This document shows positions 25,415-33,529 of a DNA stretch of 64,000 nucleotides, one piece after another. The notes beneath the pieces were generated by a model that had not been told where the DNA came from, did not search any database, and saw only the letters and a program-made list of their open reading frames with translations. Within the stretch, counting starts at the first letter, position 1. Every line of letters begins with the position of its first letter. The DNA is from JALSNL01 sp036479585. GTDB lineage: Bacteria > Bacteroidota > Ignavibacteria > Ignavibacteriales > Melioribacteraceae. Both the position numbers and the translations under genes were made by a program. The stretch spans positions 248,001 through 312,000 of the forward strand of contig OZ245062.1 of the NCBI GenBank assembly GCA_965224785.1. The letters are read 5' to 3'.

Positions 25415-26083
25415 GTGCTTGATAATACTGATGGTTTGCTATCGCTCTTTATTGCTGCAATTGAGTTTGTACTAATAATAAATTTACTAATTTTTGCAGA
25501 AAAGAATAAAGTAAACAAACATGTTATAGTTTTACTTTTTATTCTTGGCATTTATCAATTTGTAGAATTTCTAATTTGTGGAGTAGGATATAATACTTCT
25601 CTTTGGGGATACTTGGCAATTCTTTCAGTTAGTTTTATGCCGCCGCTTTCGTTATTTGTTATTTTAGTTTATCTCAATTTTGATTCAAGATTAAACTTGA
25701 TTTTATTTAGTCCAGCATTATTTTTCGCGTTTTATTACCCAACGGTTATGGAGCAGTTTACAGTTTCAAATTGTACGGCAATTTATGTTATGTATAATTA
25801 TCCGTTAGGTTTTCTTTATGGAATATTTTATTATACTCCAATACTGGCAGTTATTCTACTTTTACTTTATAAAACTTATCTAAATGTAGATGTGAAAAAA
25901 GTTAAATTGGGTAAAGTATTATTGTATGGATATAGTCTAACATTTATTCCAGCATTTATTTTCACAAGAGTTGTTCCAAATATGTTGGAAGCAGTTGAAA
26001 GTATTATTTGTACATTTGCATTTATGTTGTTTTTAACACTTAGTTATTTTGTGTTGAAAAATAAGACTATTGAAAAGACTTAG
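25415..26083 (+). CDS. Polytopic membrane protein of unknown function
   Basis: 222 residues with about seven hydrophobic segments (near 8-26, 36-55, 62-85, 90-107, 130-155, 165-185 and 195-215). The start is GTG 25415 after AAGAG. I recognise no catalytic motif; the arrangement resembles the 7TM N-terminal sensory modules of some histidine kinases, but no kinase domain follows. The neighbours (CDGSH protein, tkt) give no functional hint. Confidence 0.65.
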   Translation: MLDNTDGLLSLFIAAIEFVLIINLLIFAEKNKVNKHVIVLLFILGIYQFVEFLICGVGYNTSLWGYLAILSVSFMPPLSLFVILVYLNFDSRLNLILFSPALFFAFYYPTVMEQFTVSNCTAIYVMYNYPLGFLYGIFYYTPILAVILLLLYKTYLNVDVKKVKLGKVLLYGYSLTFIPAFIFTRVVPNMLEAVESIICTFAFMLFLTLSYFVLKNKTIEKT

Positions 26084-26100
26084 TATTCGGAATATAGAAT

Positions 26101-26195
26101 TGTCATTTCGAACATGCTTTTTGTGAGAAATCTCGTACCCCGAATGGTTAGAGATTTCTCAATCACTTAAAAGACAAGTTCATTTCGAAATGACA
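26101..26195. repeat. Nested palindromic repeat (TGTCATTTCGAA type)
   Basis: 95-bp intergenic element with a perfect outer inverted repeat TGTCATTTCGAA (26101-26112) / TTCGAAATGACA (26184-26195) and a perfect inner one GAGAAATCTC (26125-26134) / GAGATTTCTC (26151-26160). It resembles the REP/MITE-like elements common between genes in this phylum. No coding potential. Confidence 0.85.
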
Positions 26196-26287
26196 TATTT
26201 TAGTTAAGAATATTCTTAGTACTATTTAGATATAATAATATATAATCAATATTTTTTTTAAACATTCAGATAACTTCAGGAATATTT

Positions 26288-28294
26288 ATGACAAACTCCA
26301 CAAATCAAATTCAAGAAAAAAGTATTAATACATTAAGACTATTAGCTGTCGATGCAATCCAAAAAGCTAAATCGGGACATCCTGGAATGCCTATGGGTGT
26401 TGCTCCCATTGCCTATGTTCTATACAAAGAAATAATGAATCACAATCCGGCAAATTCAAAATGGTTAAATAGAGATAGATTCATTTTGTCTGGTGGTCAT
26501 GGAAGTATGTTGCTTTATGGAATTTTACATTTATCTGGTTACGATTTATCCCTTGATGAGTTAATAAATTTTAGACAGTGGGGAAGTAAAACTCCTGGAC
26601 ATCCAGAGTTTGGTAAAACTGATGGAGTTGAAACTACAACTGGCCCATTAGGACAAGGCTTTACAAATGCGATTGGTATGGCTGTTGCTCAAAGTCATTT
26701 AGCTGCAACTTATAACAAAGATAATTTCCCTATTCTTAATCATCATATTTTTGTTGAAGTTGGTGATGGTGATTTGATGGAAGGTATTTCTCATGAAGCT
26801 GCTTCGTTTGCCGGACATAACAAATTAGGAAGAGTAATTGTTTTTTATGATGATAACTCAATTACAATTGATGGCTCAACTGAACTTTCAAATTCAGATA
26901 ATGTTGAAAAAAGATTTGAAGCATACAATTGGCAAGTATTAAATATTGATGATGTAAATGATTTAGATGCAATTAGAAATTCTGTTGAAAAAGCAAAAGC
27001 TGAATTAGATAAACCAACAATTATTATTACAAAAACAACTATCGGTTTTGGAAGCCCCAACAAACAAGGGACTCATGGAATTCACGGCTCTCCACTTGGA
27101 GATGAAGAAATAGTTTTGACAAAACAAAACTTTGGCTTTCCTGAAAATGAAACCTTTGTTGTACCGGAAGAAGTAAAAGAATATTTCTCTGAGCTAAAAG
27201 AAAAGGGAGCAAATGTTGAACAACAATGGCAAAAGATGTTTGAAGAATATTCTGAGAAATATCCTAAAGAAGCAAAGCAATTTTTAGAAATAATGAGTGG
27301 GAATTTTGGCGAGAGTTGGAAGGCAAAACTTCCTAAATTTGAAAACTATGGAGAAGGAATGGCAACAAGATCAGCTTCGGGTGTTGTCCTAAATGAAATA
27401 GTTTCAGAACTTCCTACTTTGCTTGGTGGCTCGGCTGATCTAACACCTTCCAACAACACAGCTCTTAAAGGTTATGATGATTACAATAGCAAAACTCCGC
27501 AAGGAAGATATATAAGATATGGTATCAGAGAATTTGCAATGTCTGCTATGATGAATGGTATGGCAACTTATGGGGGAGTGATTCCTTACAGTGGAACTTT
27601 TATGGTTTTCTCTGATTATCTAAGACCCTCACTTCGTTTAGCTTCTATTTCAGAAATTAAACCCATTTATGTTTTAACACACGATAGTATAGGTGTTGGT
27701 GAAGATGGTCCAACACATCAACCAATAGAACATGTTGCAGCTCTCCGCTCTATTCCAGGAATGATTTTGTTGAGACCTTGCGATGCAAATGAAACTTCGG
27801 AAGCATGGAGATTTGCAATTGAGCATAAGGGAAGTCCAATAGGCATAGCCTTAACTAGACAAAACCTTACTATTCTGGATAGAAATGTTTATGCTTCTGC
27901 AGAAGGAACAAGGAAAGGGGCATATATACTTGAGGATTGTAAAGGCATACCAGATGTAATTGTAATGGCAAGTGGATCGGAAGTTGAACTGGCAATAAAA
28001 GTTGCTGAAAATATTTCTAATGAAAATACAAAAGTTAGAGTTGTAAGTTTTCCAAGTTTTGAAATTTTTGAAATGCAAGATGAGAGTTACAAAGAATCTG
28101 TTTTACCAAAAAGTGTTAGAAAAAGAGTTTCTATTGAAGCTGGAATATCTCAAGGATGGCACAAGTATGTTGGACTTGATGGAGAAGTAATTAGCATCGA
28201 TAAATATGGAGCATCAGCCCCACAGAATATTGTTTTTGAAAAGTATGGTTTTACTGTTGAAGCTATATTGGAAAAAGTGAAGAAGATTATCTAA
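26288..28294 (+). CDS. tkt: Transketolase
   Basis: Thiamine-diphosphate enzyme of the non-oxidative pentose phosphate pathway. It has 668 residues, the usual bacterial size: KSGHPGMPMG near residue 30, the TPP-binding GDGDLMEG, the pyrimidine domain (GSADLTPSNNT onward) and THDSIGVGEDGPTHQP with the catalytic-site histidines. It is followed by its own terminator hairpin. Confidence 0.98.
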   Translation: MTNSTNQIQEKSINTLRLLAVDAIQKAKSGHPGMPMGVAPIAYVLYKEIMNHNPANSKWLNRDRFILSGGHGSMLLYGILHLSGYDLSLDELINFRQWGSKTPGHPEFGKTDGVETTTGPLGQGFTNAIGMAVAQSHLAATYNKDNFPILNHHIFVEVGDGDLMEGISHEAASFAGHNKLGRVIVFYDDNSITIDGSTELSNSDNVEKRFEAYNWQVLNIDDVNDLDAIRNSVEKAKAELDKPTIIITKTTIGFGSPNKQGTHGIHGSPLGDEEIVLTKQNFGFPENETFVVPEEVKEYFSELKEKGANVEQQWQKMFEEYSEKYPKEAKQFLEIMSGNFGESWKAKLPKFENYGEGMATRSASGVVLNEIVSELPTLLGGSADLTPSNNTALKGYDDYNSKTPQGRYIRYGIREFAMSAMMNGMATYGGVIPYSGTFMVFSDYLRPSLRLASISEIKPIYVLTHDSIGVGEDGPTHQPIEHVAALRSIPGMILLRPCDANETSEAWRFAIEHKGSPIGIALTRQNLTILDRNVYASAEGTRKGAYILEDCKGIPDVIVMASGSEVELAIKVAENISNENTKVRVVSFPSFEIFEMQDESYKESVLPKSVRKRVSIEAGISQGWHKYVGLDGEVISIDKYGASAPQNIVFEKYGFTVEAILEKVKKII

Positions 28295-28316
28295 AGACTA
28301 TGATATAAATTTATCA

Positions 28317-28350
28317 AATGCCTGGCACTTTAAAGTGTCAGGCATTTTTT
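28317..28350 (+). terminator. Rho-independent terminator after tkt
   Basis: AATGCCTGGCACTTT / AAAGTGTCAGGCATT stem (15 bp with one G-U pair and almost no loop) followed by TTTT, 22 nt past the tkt stop. The GTGCCTGGCAT core is shared with hairpins at 33297-33340 and 40705-40730. Confidence 0.85.
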
Positions 28351-28361
28351 GTGACAGAGTA

Positions 28362-28406
28362 TTAAATCAAATATTTAATTCCCATAAAACCACCAACTAA
28401 CAAAAC
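28362..28406 (-). pseudogene. Remnant of a second yqaA 3' end
   Basis: Read on the minus strand, these 45 nt encode VLLVGGFMGIKYLI plus stop. The intact gene at 29112-29726 ends VLLVGGFVGIKYLI plus stop. The copies differ at 6 of 45 nt, mostly at synonymous positions, so the remnant is a diverged allele rather than a fresh duplication. It lies directly downstream of vapC, so the toxin-antitoxin pair is bracketed by two yqaA 3' ends. Confidence 0.8.
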
Positions 28407-28430
28407 CTCTACAAACAAATAAATTCAGCT

Positions 28431-28829
28431 TTATATCCAATTAGTAACTTTTAGATTTGGAACACGTTTAAATTCTGAAATGTTATTTGTAACCAAGGTT
28501 CCGTTATTAGCAAGAACAATTGCTGCAATTAATAAATCATTTGGTCCAATAATTTTACCTTTTACTTCTAACTTGGTTCTTATATTCGAATAGTACTTCG
28601 CACATGTTTTATCAAAAGGTAATATATCAATTAGGGAGAGAAATTTATCAACCTTAGCTTGATTGCTTTTTTTATTTTTACTTTTCTCAACTCCATAAAG
28701 TAATTCTGCTTGAACAATGGAAGGGAGCTTAATGTTTTGAGGAGAAGTGGACAAAATTTTATTAACAAGTTGTGGGTAAGAATTATTAAGATAATAGATG
28801 CAGATATTTGTATCTAAAAAATATAGCAT
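28431..28829 (-). CDS. vapC: VapC-type PIN-domain toxin
   Basis: 132-residue PIN-domain ribonuclease, the toxin of a type II pair. The acidic active-site residues are D6 (FLDTN), E42 (QAELLYG) and D98 (GPNDLLIAA). The fourth position falls in TLVTNNISEF, where Asn is common. The ATG overlaps the end of the antitoxin gene by one base. By family it should cleave tRNA or rRNA when free; the target is not predictable from sequence. Confidence 0.93.
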   Translation of the reverse strand: MLYFLDTNICIYYLNNSYPQLVNKILSTSPQNIKLPSIVQAELLYGVEKSKNKKSNQAKVDKFLSLIDILPFDKTCAKYYSNIRTKLEVKGKIIGPNDLLIAAIVLANNGTLVTNNISEFKRVPNLKVTNWI

Positions 28830-29062
28830 TAAATTTTTTCTCTTTTATTATCTTTTGAAAAAGCAATATCTTTAGGTTCAACAAACGTTTTATCTTCAAT
28901 TGAACCACTAAGTGCTTTAAACTCTTCTGACCATTCTGTTTTAAGTGTGGACTCAATTTTTGTTCTTACCCAATTTGAAATTGATTTATTTTCGCTTTTT
29001 GCAAAATCAGTAACTTGCTTTAATGTTTTTTCATCTATATAAAGAGAAATTTGTGGCATCAT
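28829..29062 (-). CDS. vapB: Antitoxin of the VapBC pair, ribbon-helix-helix
   Basis: 77 residues. The N-terminal 45 match a ribbon-helix-helix DNA-binding domain (PQISLYIDEKTLKQVTDFAK, then SISNWVRTKIE), and the C-terminal tail (EDKTFVEPKDIAFSK) should wrap the toxin. It has two adjacent start codons (MM); AAAGGGG precedes them. Antitoxin-first order and 1-nt overlap with vapC are typical, as is autoregulation by the complex (inferred). Confidence 0.85.
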   Translation of the reverse strand: MMPQISLYIDEKTLKQVTDFAKSENKSISNWVRTKIESTLKTEWSEEFKALSGSIEDKTFVEPKDIAFSKDNKREKI

Positions 29063-29111
29063 TTGCCCCTTTAATTATTTGTAAGTAGAGTATAATAAAA
29101 AACAAGTATAA

Positions 29112-29726
29112 TTAGATAAGATATTTAATTCCCACAAAACCGCCAACTAATAAAACTGTAAAACCAATTGCCAACCAGTTAAAATACTTATCAATAAAAC
29201 CTTTTATTTGTTCGCCATATTTCCAAATTAAAAATGCTACAAGAAAAAATCTACCAGCACGACTAATGATTGAAGCTATAACAAACATTGGTAAGTTTAT
29301 ACTAAAAGCTCCGCCGGAGATTGTAAAAATTTTATAAGGAATAGGTGTAAAGCCTGCTGTAAAAACTATCCAAAAATCCCATTCATCATAAAGTCCTTTT
29401 ACTTTGGCAAAAAGTTCGTGAGTAAATCCTGGAATAGTATCAAAGAAGAAGTTAGCTAACTGTGAAAATTCTCCAGGGTTGTTCCACCAAACAAAGTGAC
29501 CAATTGCATAACCAAGCAATGCACCAAGTACAGAAGCCAAAGTACAAATTGCAGCAAACTTAAATGATTTACTTCTTGCTCCAAGAGCAAGTGCAATCAA
29601 TAGTGCATCTGGAGGAATTGGGAAAAAAGATGATTCAGCAAAAGCTAACGCAAAAAGTGCAATTGGGCCATAAGGTGTTTCTGCCCAATGCAACATCCAA
29701 TCATAAATATTTCTAATAAATTTCAT
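29112..29726 (-). CDS. YqaA/VTT-family membrane protein (DedA-like)
   Basis: 204 residues with the SNARE-associated (VTT) fold: several hydrophobic segments, the re-entrant ESSFFPIPPDALLIALALG near residue 31 and FTAGFTPIPYKIFTISGGAF near residue 123, whose prolines and arginine/lysine pattern define the family. Family members are linked to lipid scrambling or envelope integrity; a precise role here is not inferable. Its final 14 codons recur beyond the vapBC pair (28362-28406). Confidence 0.9.
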   Translation of the reverse strand: MKFIRNIYDWMLHWAETPYGPIALFALAFAESSFFPIPPDALLIALALGARSKSFKFAAICTLASVLGALLGYAIGHFVWWNNPGEFSQLANFFFDTIPGFTHELFAKVKGLYDEWDFWIVFTAGFTPIPYKIFTISGGAFSINLPMFVIASIISRAGRFFLVAFLIWKYGEQIKGFIDKYFNWLAIGFTVLLVGGFVGIKYLI

Positions 29727-30036
29727 ATAAAACTTTTTTTAATTTGAAAACTATAAATTTTAAGTTGTAAAGAAATAGATAAAAATCTTGTTTAGCAACT
29801 TGAAAAATAATTCTACGTGCAATCTAACTATTATCAAATAATATTTTCTGATTTGGAGTAAGCTATTTTAATATTTCAGAAATCTACTTATCTTGTATTT
29901 GATTATTTCTTGAGATCTTAAAATGTTCCTATCGGGAATATGTTTCTATATTATTTCCTGGATTCCCGGTCAAGCCGAGAATGACAGCAGTTTTTGTTTT
30001 ATTGGAAATTTATTTGTAATACTGGTTGATTAAAAA
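29727..30036. other. Intergenic region with repeat fragment
   Basis: 310 nt between the divergent VTT gene and the NagX-like gene. It is very AT-rich and I see no open frame. At 29957-29987 there is CCTGGATTCCCGG then TCAAGCCGAGAATGACA, a half of the TGTCAT/ATGACA repeat type also seen at 42138-42167. Both promoters presumably lie here, but I cannot place a convincing one. Confidence 0.6.
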
Positions 30037-31152
30037 ATGGAAAAAAAAGAAAGACTAATTTCGTTAGATGTTTTTAGAGGTATAACAATTGCCGGAATGA
30101 TTTTGGTAAATAATCCTGGAAGCTGGGGAAGTGTATATCCACCTTTGTTACATGCCAAATGGAATGGTTGTACCCCAACTGATTTAATTTTCCCATTCTT
30201 TCTTTTTATTGTTGGAATAGCAATTACACTTTCGCTTTCAAAAAGAAAAGAGCGTGGTGATGACCAAACAAAACTATTGCTAAATATTCTTAGACGTAGT
30301 GCAATCCTTTTTGGTCTTGGACTTATACTAAGTGGTTTCCCTAAGTTTGATTTCTCAACAATCCGAATTCCCGGAGTGCTACAAAGGATTGCTGTAGTTT
30401 ATTTAGTTACATCTTTTATTTTTCTAAAAACAAATCTTAAAGTTCAAACAATTCTTATGTTCGCCTTTCTAGTATTTTATTGGTTGCTAATGACATTAGT
30501 GCCAGTACCTGGAATTGGAGCAGCTAACTTAGAACCAACGACAAATCTTGCTGCTTGGTTAGATAATTTATTGATGAACGGACATTTATGGAAAGCAAAA
30601 AAAGTTTGGGATCCCGAAGGAATATTAAGTTCGCTACCTGCAATTTCATCTGCACTAATTGGTGTACTTACTGGACACTTACTAATTAGTAAAGAAGATA
30701 AAATAAATAAAACTGTTTGGCTTTTTGTTGCCGGAAGTTTTGCAATGTTGTTTGGCTATATCTGGGATAGCTGGTTTCCGATGAACAAAAGTCTTTGGAC
30801 AAGTTCTTACGTTTTGTACACTGGTGGATTAGCACTTAACTTTCTTGCAATTTGCTATTGGTTTATTGATGTTAAGGGAATTAAATGGTGGATAAAACCT
30901 TTCCAAGTTTACGGAATGAATGCCATAACAGTTTTTTTTCTATCTGGTATAGTTGGAAGATTATTGTACTTAATTAAAATTACAAATTCTGATGGAGTAG
31001 AAGTTACATTAAAACAATTGTTGTATAATAATTTGTTCCTTAGTTGGCTAACCCCTATAAATGCATCTCTGTTTTGGGCAATAAGTTATATAGTTATTTG
31101 GTTGGGGTTAATGTGGATTTTATATGCAAAAAAAATATTCATTAAAGTCTAA
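30037..31152 (+). CDS. NagX/HGSNAT-like membrane acyltransferase
   Basis: 371 residues with about ten membrane segments. It begins ERLISLDVFRGITIAGMILVNNPGS, the signature of the DUF5009/NagX family related to lysosomal heparan-alpha-glucosaminide N-acetyltransferase. PTDLIFPFFLFIVGIAI with the conserved Asp and the C-terminal GMNAITVFFLSG also fit. It probably transfers acetyl groups across the inner membrane to a sugar; the substrate is unknown. It stands alone between intergenic repeats. Confidence 0.85.
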   Translation: MEKKERLISLDVFRGITIAGMILVNNPGSWGSVYPPLLHAKWNGCTPTDLIFPFFLFIVGIAITLSLSKRKERGDDQTKLLLNILRRSAILFGLGLILSGFPKFDFSTIRIPGVLQRIAVVYLVTSFIFLKTNLKVQTILMFAFLVFYWLLMTLVPVPGIGAANLEPTTNLAAWLDNLLMNGHLWKAKKVWDPEGILSSLPAISSALIGVLTGHLLISKEDKINKTVWLFVAGSFAMLFGYIWDSWFPMNKSLWTSSYVLYTGGLALNFLAICYWFIDVKGIKWWIKPFQVYGMNAITVFFLSGIVGRLLYLIKITNSDGVEVTLKQLLYNNLFLSWLTPINASLFWAISYIVIWLGLMWILYAKKIFIKV

Positions 31153-31160
31153 ATAATAAT

Positions 31161-31250
31161 TCCGTCATACTTCGATTCCGCTCAGCATGACTATTAAGAA
31201 CTATTCATAAATGTCATTCCGTTCCGAAAGCATTCAGAAGAAGAAGGAAG
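31161..31250 (+). repeat. Composite intergenic repeat, copy A
   Basis: Two half-elements in tandem. The first, TCCGTCATACTTCGATTCCG then CTCAGCATGAC, is a hairpin closed by GTCAT/ATGAC (31164-31191). The second, GTCATTCCGTTCCGAAAGC then ATTCAGAAGAAGAAGGAAG, starts at 31213. The same two halves occur in the same order on the other strand at 52337-52450, so they form one mobile or dispersed unit. Confidence 0.75.
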
Positions 31251-31355
31251 TTAATTTTACCTGCCTTTTTAATGCTACTTTTATATAAGCTAAAAAATTC
31301 TTAAATTGAATTTCAATACCGCTTTGCTTAATTATTATACAATGGAGAATTAAAT

Positions 31356-33176
31356 ATGCCACCTCTAAAAGACTTTAAGACTATTCCTGAATTATATGAT
31401 TTTGTTACTAAAAAATACGGTAGTAATAAAACCTACCTAAAAACAAAAGTTAGTGGAAAGTATGTTGATATTTCTTTTCAAGAGGTAAGAGATGCAACAG
31501 AAAAATTAGCTTTTGGTTTAGCTTCCTTGGGAGTAAAAGAAAAAGATAAAGTTGCAATTATTTCTGAAAATAGACCGGAGTGGTATTATGCAGATTTTGC
31601 AATTCTTGGTCTTGGTGCTATTGATGTTCCGCTCTACCCTATTTCTACTGCTGATAGTATTGAGTATATGATTAACAATTCAGAATCTGTTGGAGTAATT
31701 GTTTCAACAAAATTCCAACTTAATAAAGTTCTGAAAATCCGTTCCAAGTGTAAAAGCTTAAAGTTTATTATCAACCTGAATAATGATGAAACAGAAGGTG
31801 AACAAGATGTTTATACTTTTAATCAAGTTTTAGAAAAAGGTACAAGTTTTAAAAGTGATAAACCTTCATACTTTGAAGATTCAATTGGACTTGTTACAGA
31901 AGATGATATTTGTACAATTATTTATACAAGTGGTACAACTGGCGAACCTAAAGGGGTTTTGCTGACACACAAAAATATTCTCTCAAATGTAAAAAGTGCA
32001 CTTGAAGTTGTTCACGTTGATGAAAATGATTCTTTCCTTTCCTTCCTTCCGTTGAGTCATATCTTTGAAAGAATGGCTGGTTTTTATCTTCCACTTTCAT
32101 GTGGTTCTTCGGTTGCTTTTGCAGAAAGCATAGAAAAAATTGCAACAAATATGGGCGAAATAAAACCTACTGTTATGACTGGTGTTCCACGTTTGTTTGA
32201 AAGAATTTATAGTAAGATTCAAAGAAAGGTTGATAAGAGTCCAGAGAAAAAACAAAAAATATTTAAATGGGCAATTAGTGTTGGGCAAGATTATGCTGAA
32301 CGAAAACGTAATGGTGAATCAATACCAATTACTTTAGGTGTAAAAAGAAAGCTAGCAGATAAATTAGTATTTGCAAAATTGCGTGAAGCAACAGGAAGTA
32401 ATTTACGTTTCTTTATTTCTGGTGGTGCAGCTTTGGCAAGAGACTTGGGAATATTTTTTGAAGCTGTTGGAATTTTAGTTTTAGAAGGGTATGGTTTAAC
32501 AGAGTCTTCACCAGTAATAGCAGTTAACAGACCTAACGATTATAAGTTTGGAAGTGTAGGTAAACCAATTCCTGGAGTAGAGGTTAAGATTGCAAAGGAT
32601 GGAGAAATTCTTGCTTATGGACCAAACATAATGCCGGGATATTTTAAGAAGAAAAAAGAAACTGCAGAAATGATTGATAAAAATGGATGGCTTCACACCG
32701 GAGACATTGGAGTTTTTGATGCGGAAGGTTTTTTATTAATTACAGATAGAAAGAAAAGTCTATTCAAAAATTCTGGTGGAAAATATATTGCTCCAACTCC
32801 TATAGAAAATTTATTTTTAGGAAGTAAATACATTGATCAGTTTATTATTATTGGCGATAAGAGAATGTTTATTACAGCTTTAATTGTTCCAGATTTTGAA
32901 GCACTAAAAGAATATGCAGATGCAAATAGAATTCAATATACTTCAGATGAAGATTTAGTTAGTCTAAAACAAATTGATGATATGATGCAAAAAGATTTTG
33001 CTCAGTTCCAAAAGCAACTTGCTAAATATGAAAAAGTACGTAAATTCACATTATTGTCTAAACCATTTACTATTGAGACTGGCGAAATGACTCCTTCCTT
33101 AAAACTAAAAAGAAAAGTTATTGAAGCTAGATACGAAGAGCTTATTGATGATATGTATAAAGGAATTCCAAGTTAG
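31356..33176 (+). CDS. Long-chain acyl-CoA synthetase (AMP-forming)
   Basis: 606 residues that activate fatty acids as acyl-AMP, then acyl-CoA. Motifs in order: AMP-binding IIYTSGTTGEPKGVLLTHKN, substrate region FLPLSHIFER, GYGLTESSPV, GWLHTGDIG and DRKKSLFKNSGGKYIAPTPIE. The C-terminus (KRKVIEARYEELIDDMYKG) is typical of the FadD15-like subgroup. No signal peptide. Chain-length specificity cannot be read from the sequence. Confidence 0.95.
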   Translation: MPPLKDFKTIPELYDFVTKKYGSNKTYLKTKVSGKYVDISFQEVRDATEKLAFGLASLGVKEKDKVAIISENRPEWYYADFAILGLGAIDVPLYPISTADSIEYMINNSESVGVIVSTKFQLNKVLKIRSKCKSLKFIINLNNDETEGEQDVYTFNQVLEKGTSFKSDKPSYFEDSIGLVTEDDICTIIYTSGTTGEPKGVLLTHKNILSNVKSALEVVHVDENDSFLSFLPLSHIFERMAGFYLPLSCGSSVAFAESIEKIATNMGEIKPTVMTGVPRLFERIYSKIQRKVDKSPEKKQKIFKWAISVGQDYAERKRNGESIPITLGVKRKLADKLVFAKLREATGSNLRFFISGGAALARDLGIFFEAVGILVLEGYGLTESSPVIAVNRPNDYKFGSVGKPIPGVEVKIAKDGEILAYGPNIMPGYFKKKKETAEMIDKNGWLHTGDIGVFDAEGFLLITDRKKSLFKNSGGKYIAPTPIENLFLGSKYIDQFIIIGDKRMFITALIVPDFEALKEYADANRIQYTSDEDLVSLKQIDDMMQKDFAQFQKQLAKYEKVRKFTLLSKPFTIETGEMTPSLKLKRKVIEARYEELIDDMYKGIPS

Positions 33177-33296
33177 TTATATAGTATGAAGAAAATATAG
33201 AAGCCATTACATTACCAAAAAATTGCTGTCATTCCGGTTTCCAGTTCTTTTGGAATACCGGAATCTCCTTCTAATTTAGAACAGAGATTACATTTA

Positions 33297-33340
33297 AATG
33301 CCAGGCACTTCCATCACGGAAAAAGTGCCTGGCATTTTTT
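33297..33340 (+). terminator. Rho-independent terminator (GTGCCTGGCAT type)
   Basis: Perfect 14-bp stem AATGCCAGGCACTT (33297-33310) / AAGTGCCTGGCATT (33323-33336) with a 12-nt loop and a T6 run. It lies 120 nt past the acyl-CoA synthetase stop. It shares its stem core with the hairpins after tkt and moxR. Confidence 0.88.
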
Positions 33341-33504
33341 ATTAGGGTTCTAGTTTTATGTAACTATTCTTTCTTTTCAAAAAGATGTCATCTCAAAAAC
33401 AGAGATACCATCTTGGCTATTTTTTTTTGTCGATTTATTTCACTTTCTCAAAAAAAATATAAATTCAATAACTAAAGATTTACAAAATGTGTATATTAAT
33501 TAGT

Positions 33505-33512
33505 TAATTTTG
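33505..33512 (+). promoter_or_regulatory. Candidate -7 element for metG
   Basis: TAATTTTG fits the Bacteroidota -7 consensus TAnnTTTG and ends 17 nt before the metG start codon. No matching TTG/TTTG -33 element is seen 19-20 nt upstream, so this is weak. Confidence 0.35.
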
Positions 33513-33529
33513 AAACACTTGAGGACAAA

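Larger units (their letters stand above)
33177..33529. other. Intergenic region between the acyl-CoA synthetase gene and metG
   Basis: 353 nt without a gene. It contains an imperfect palindrome ATTCCGGTTTCC / GGAATACCGGAAT (33231-33264) beginning with a TGTCATTCCGG-type repeat end, the terminator at 33297-33340, and a candidate metG promoter element TAATTTTG at 33505-33512. Confidence 0.6.
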
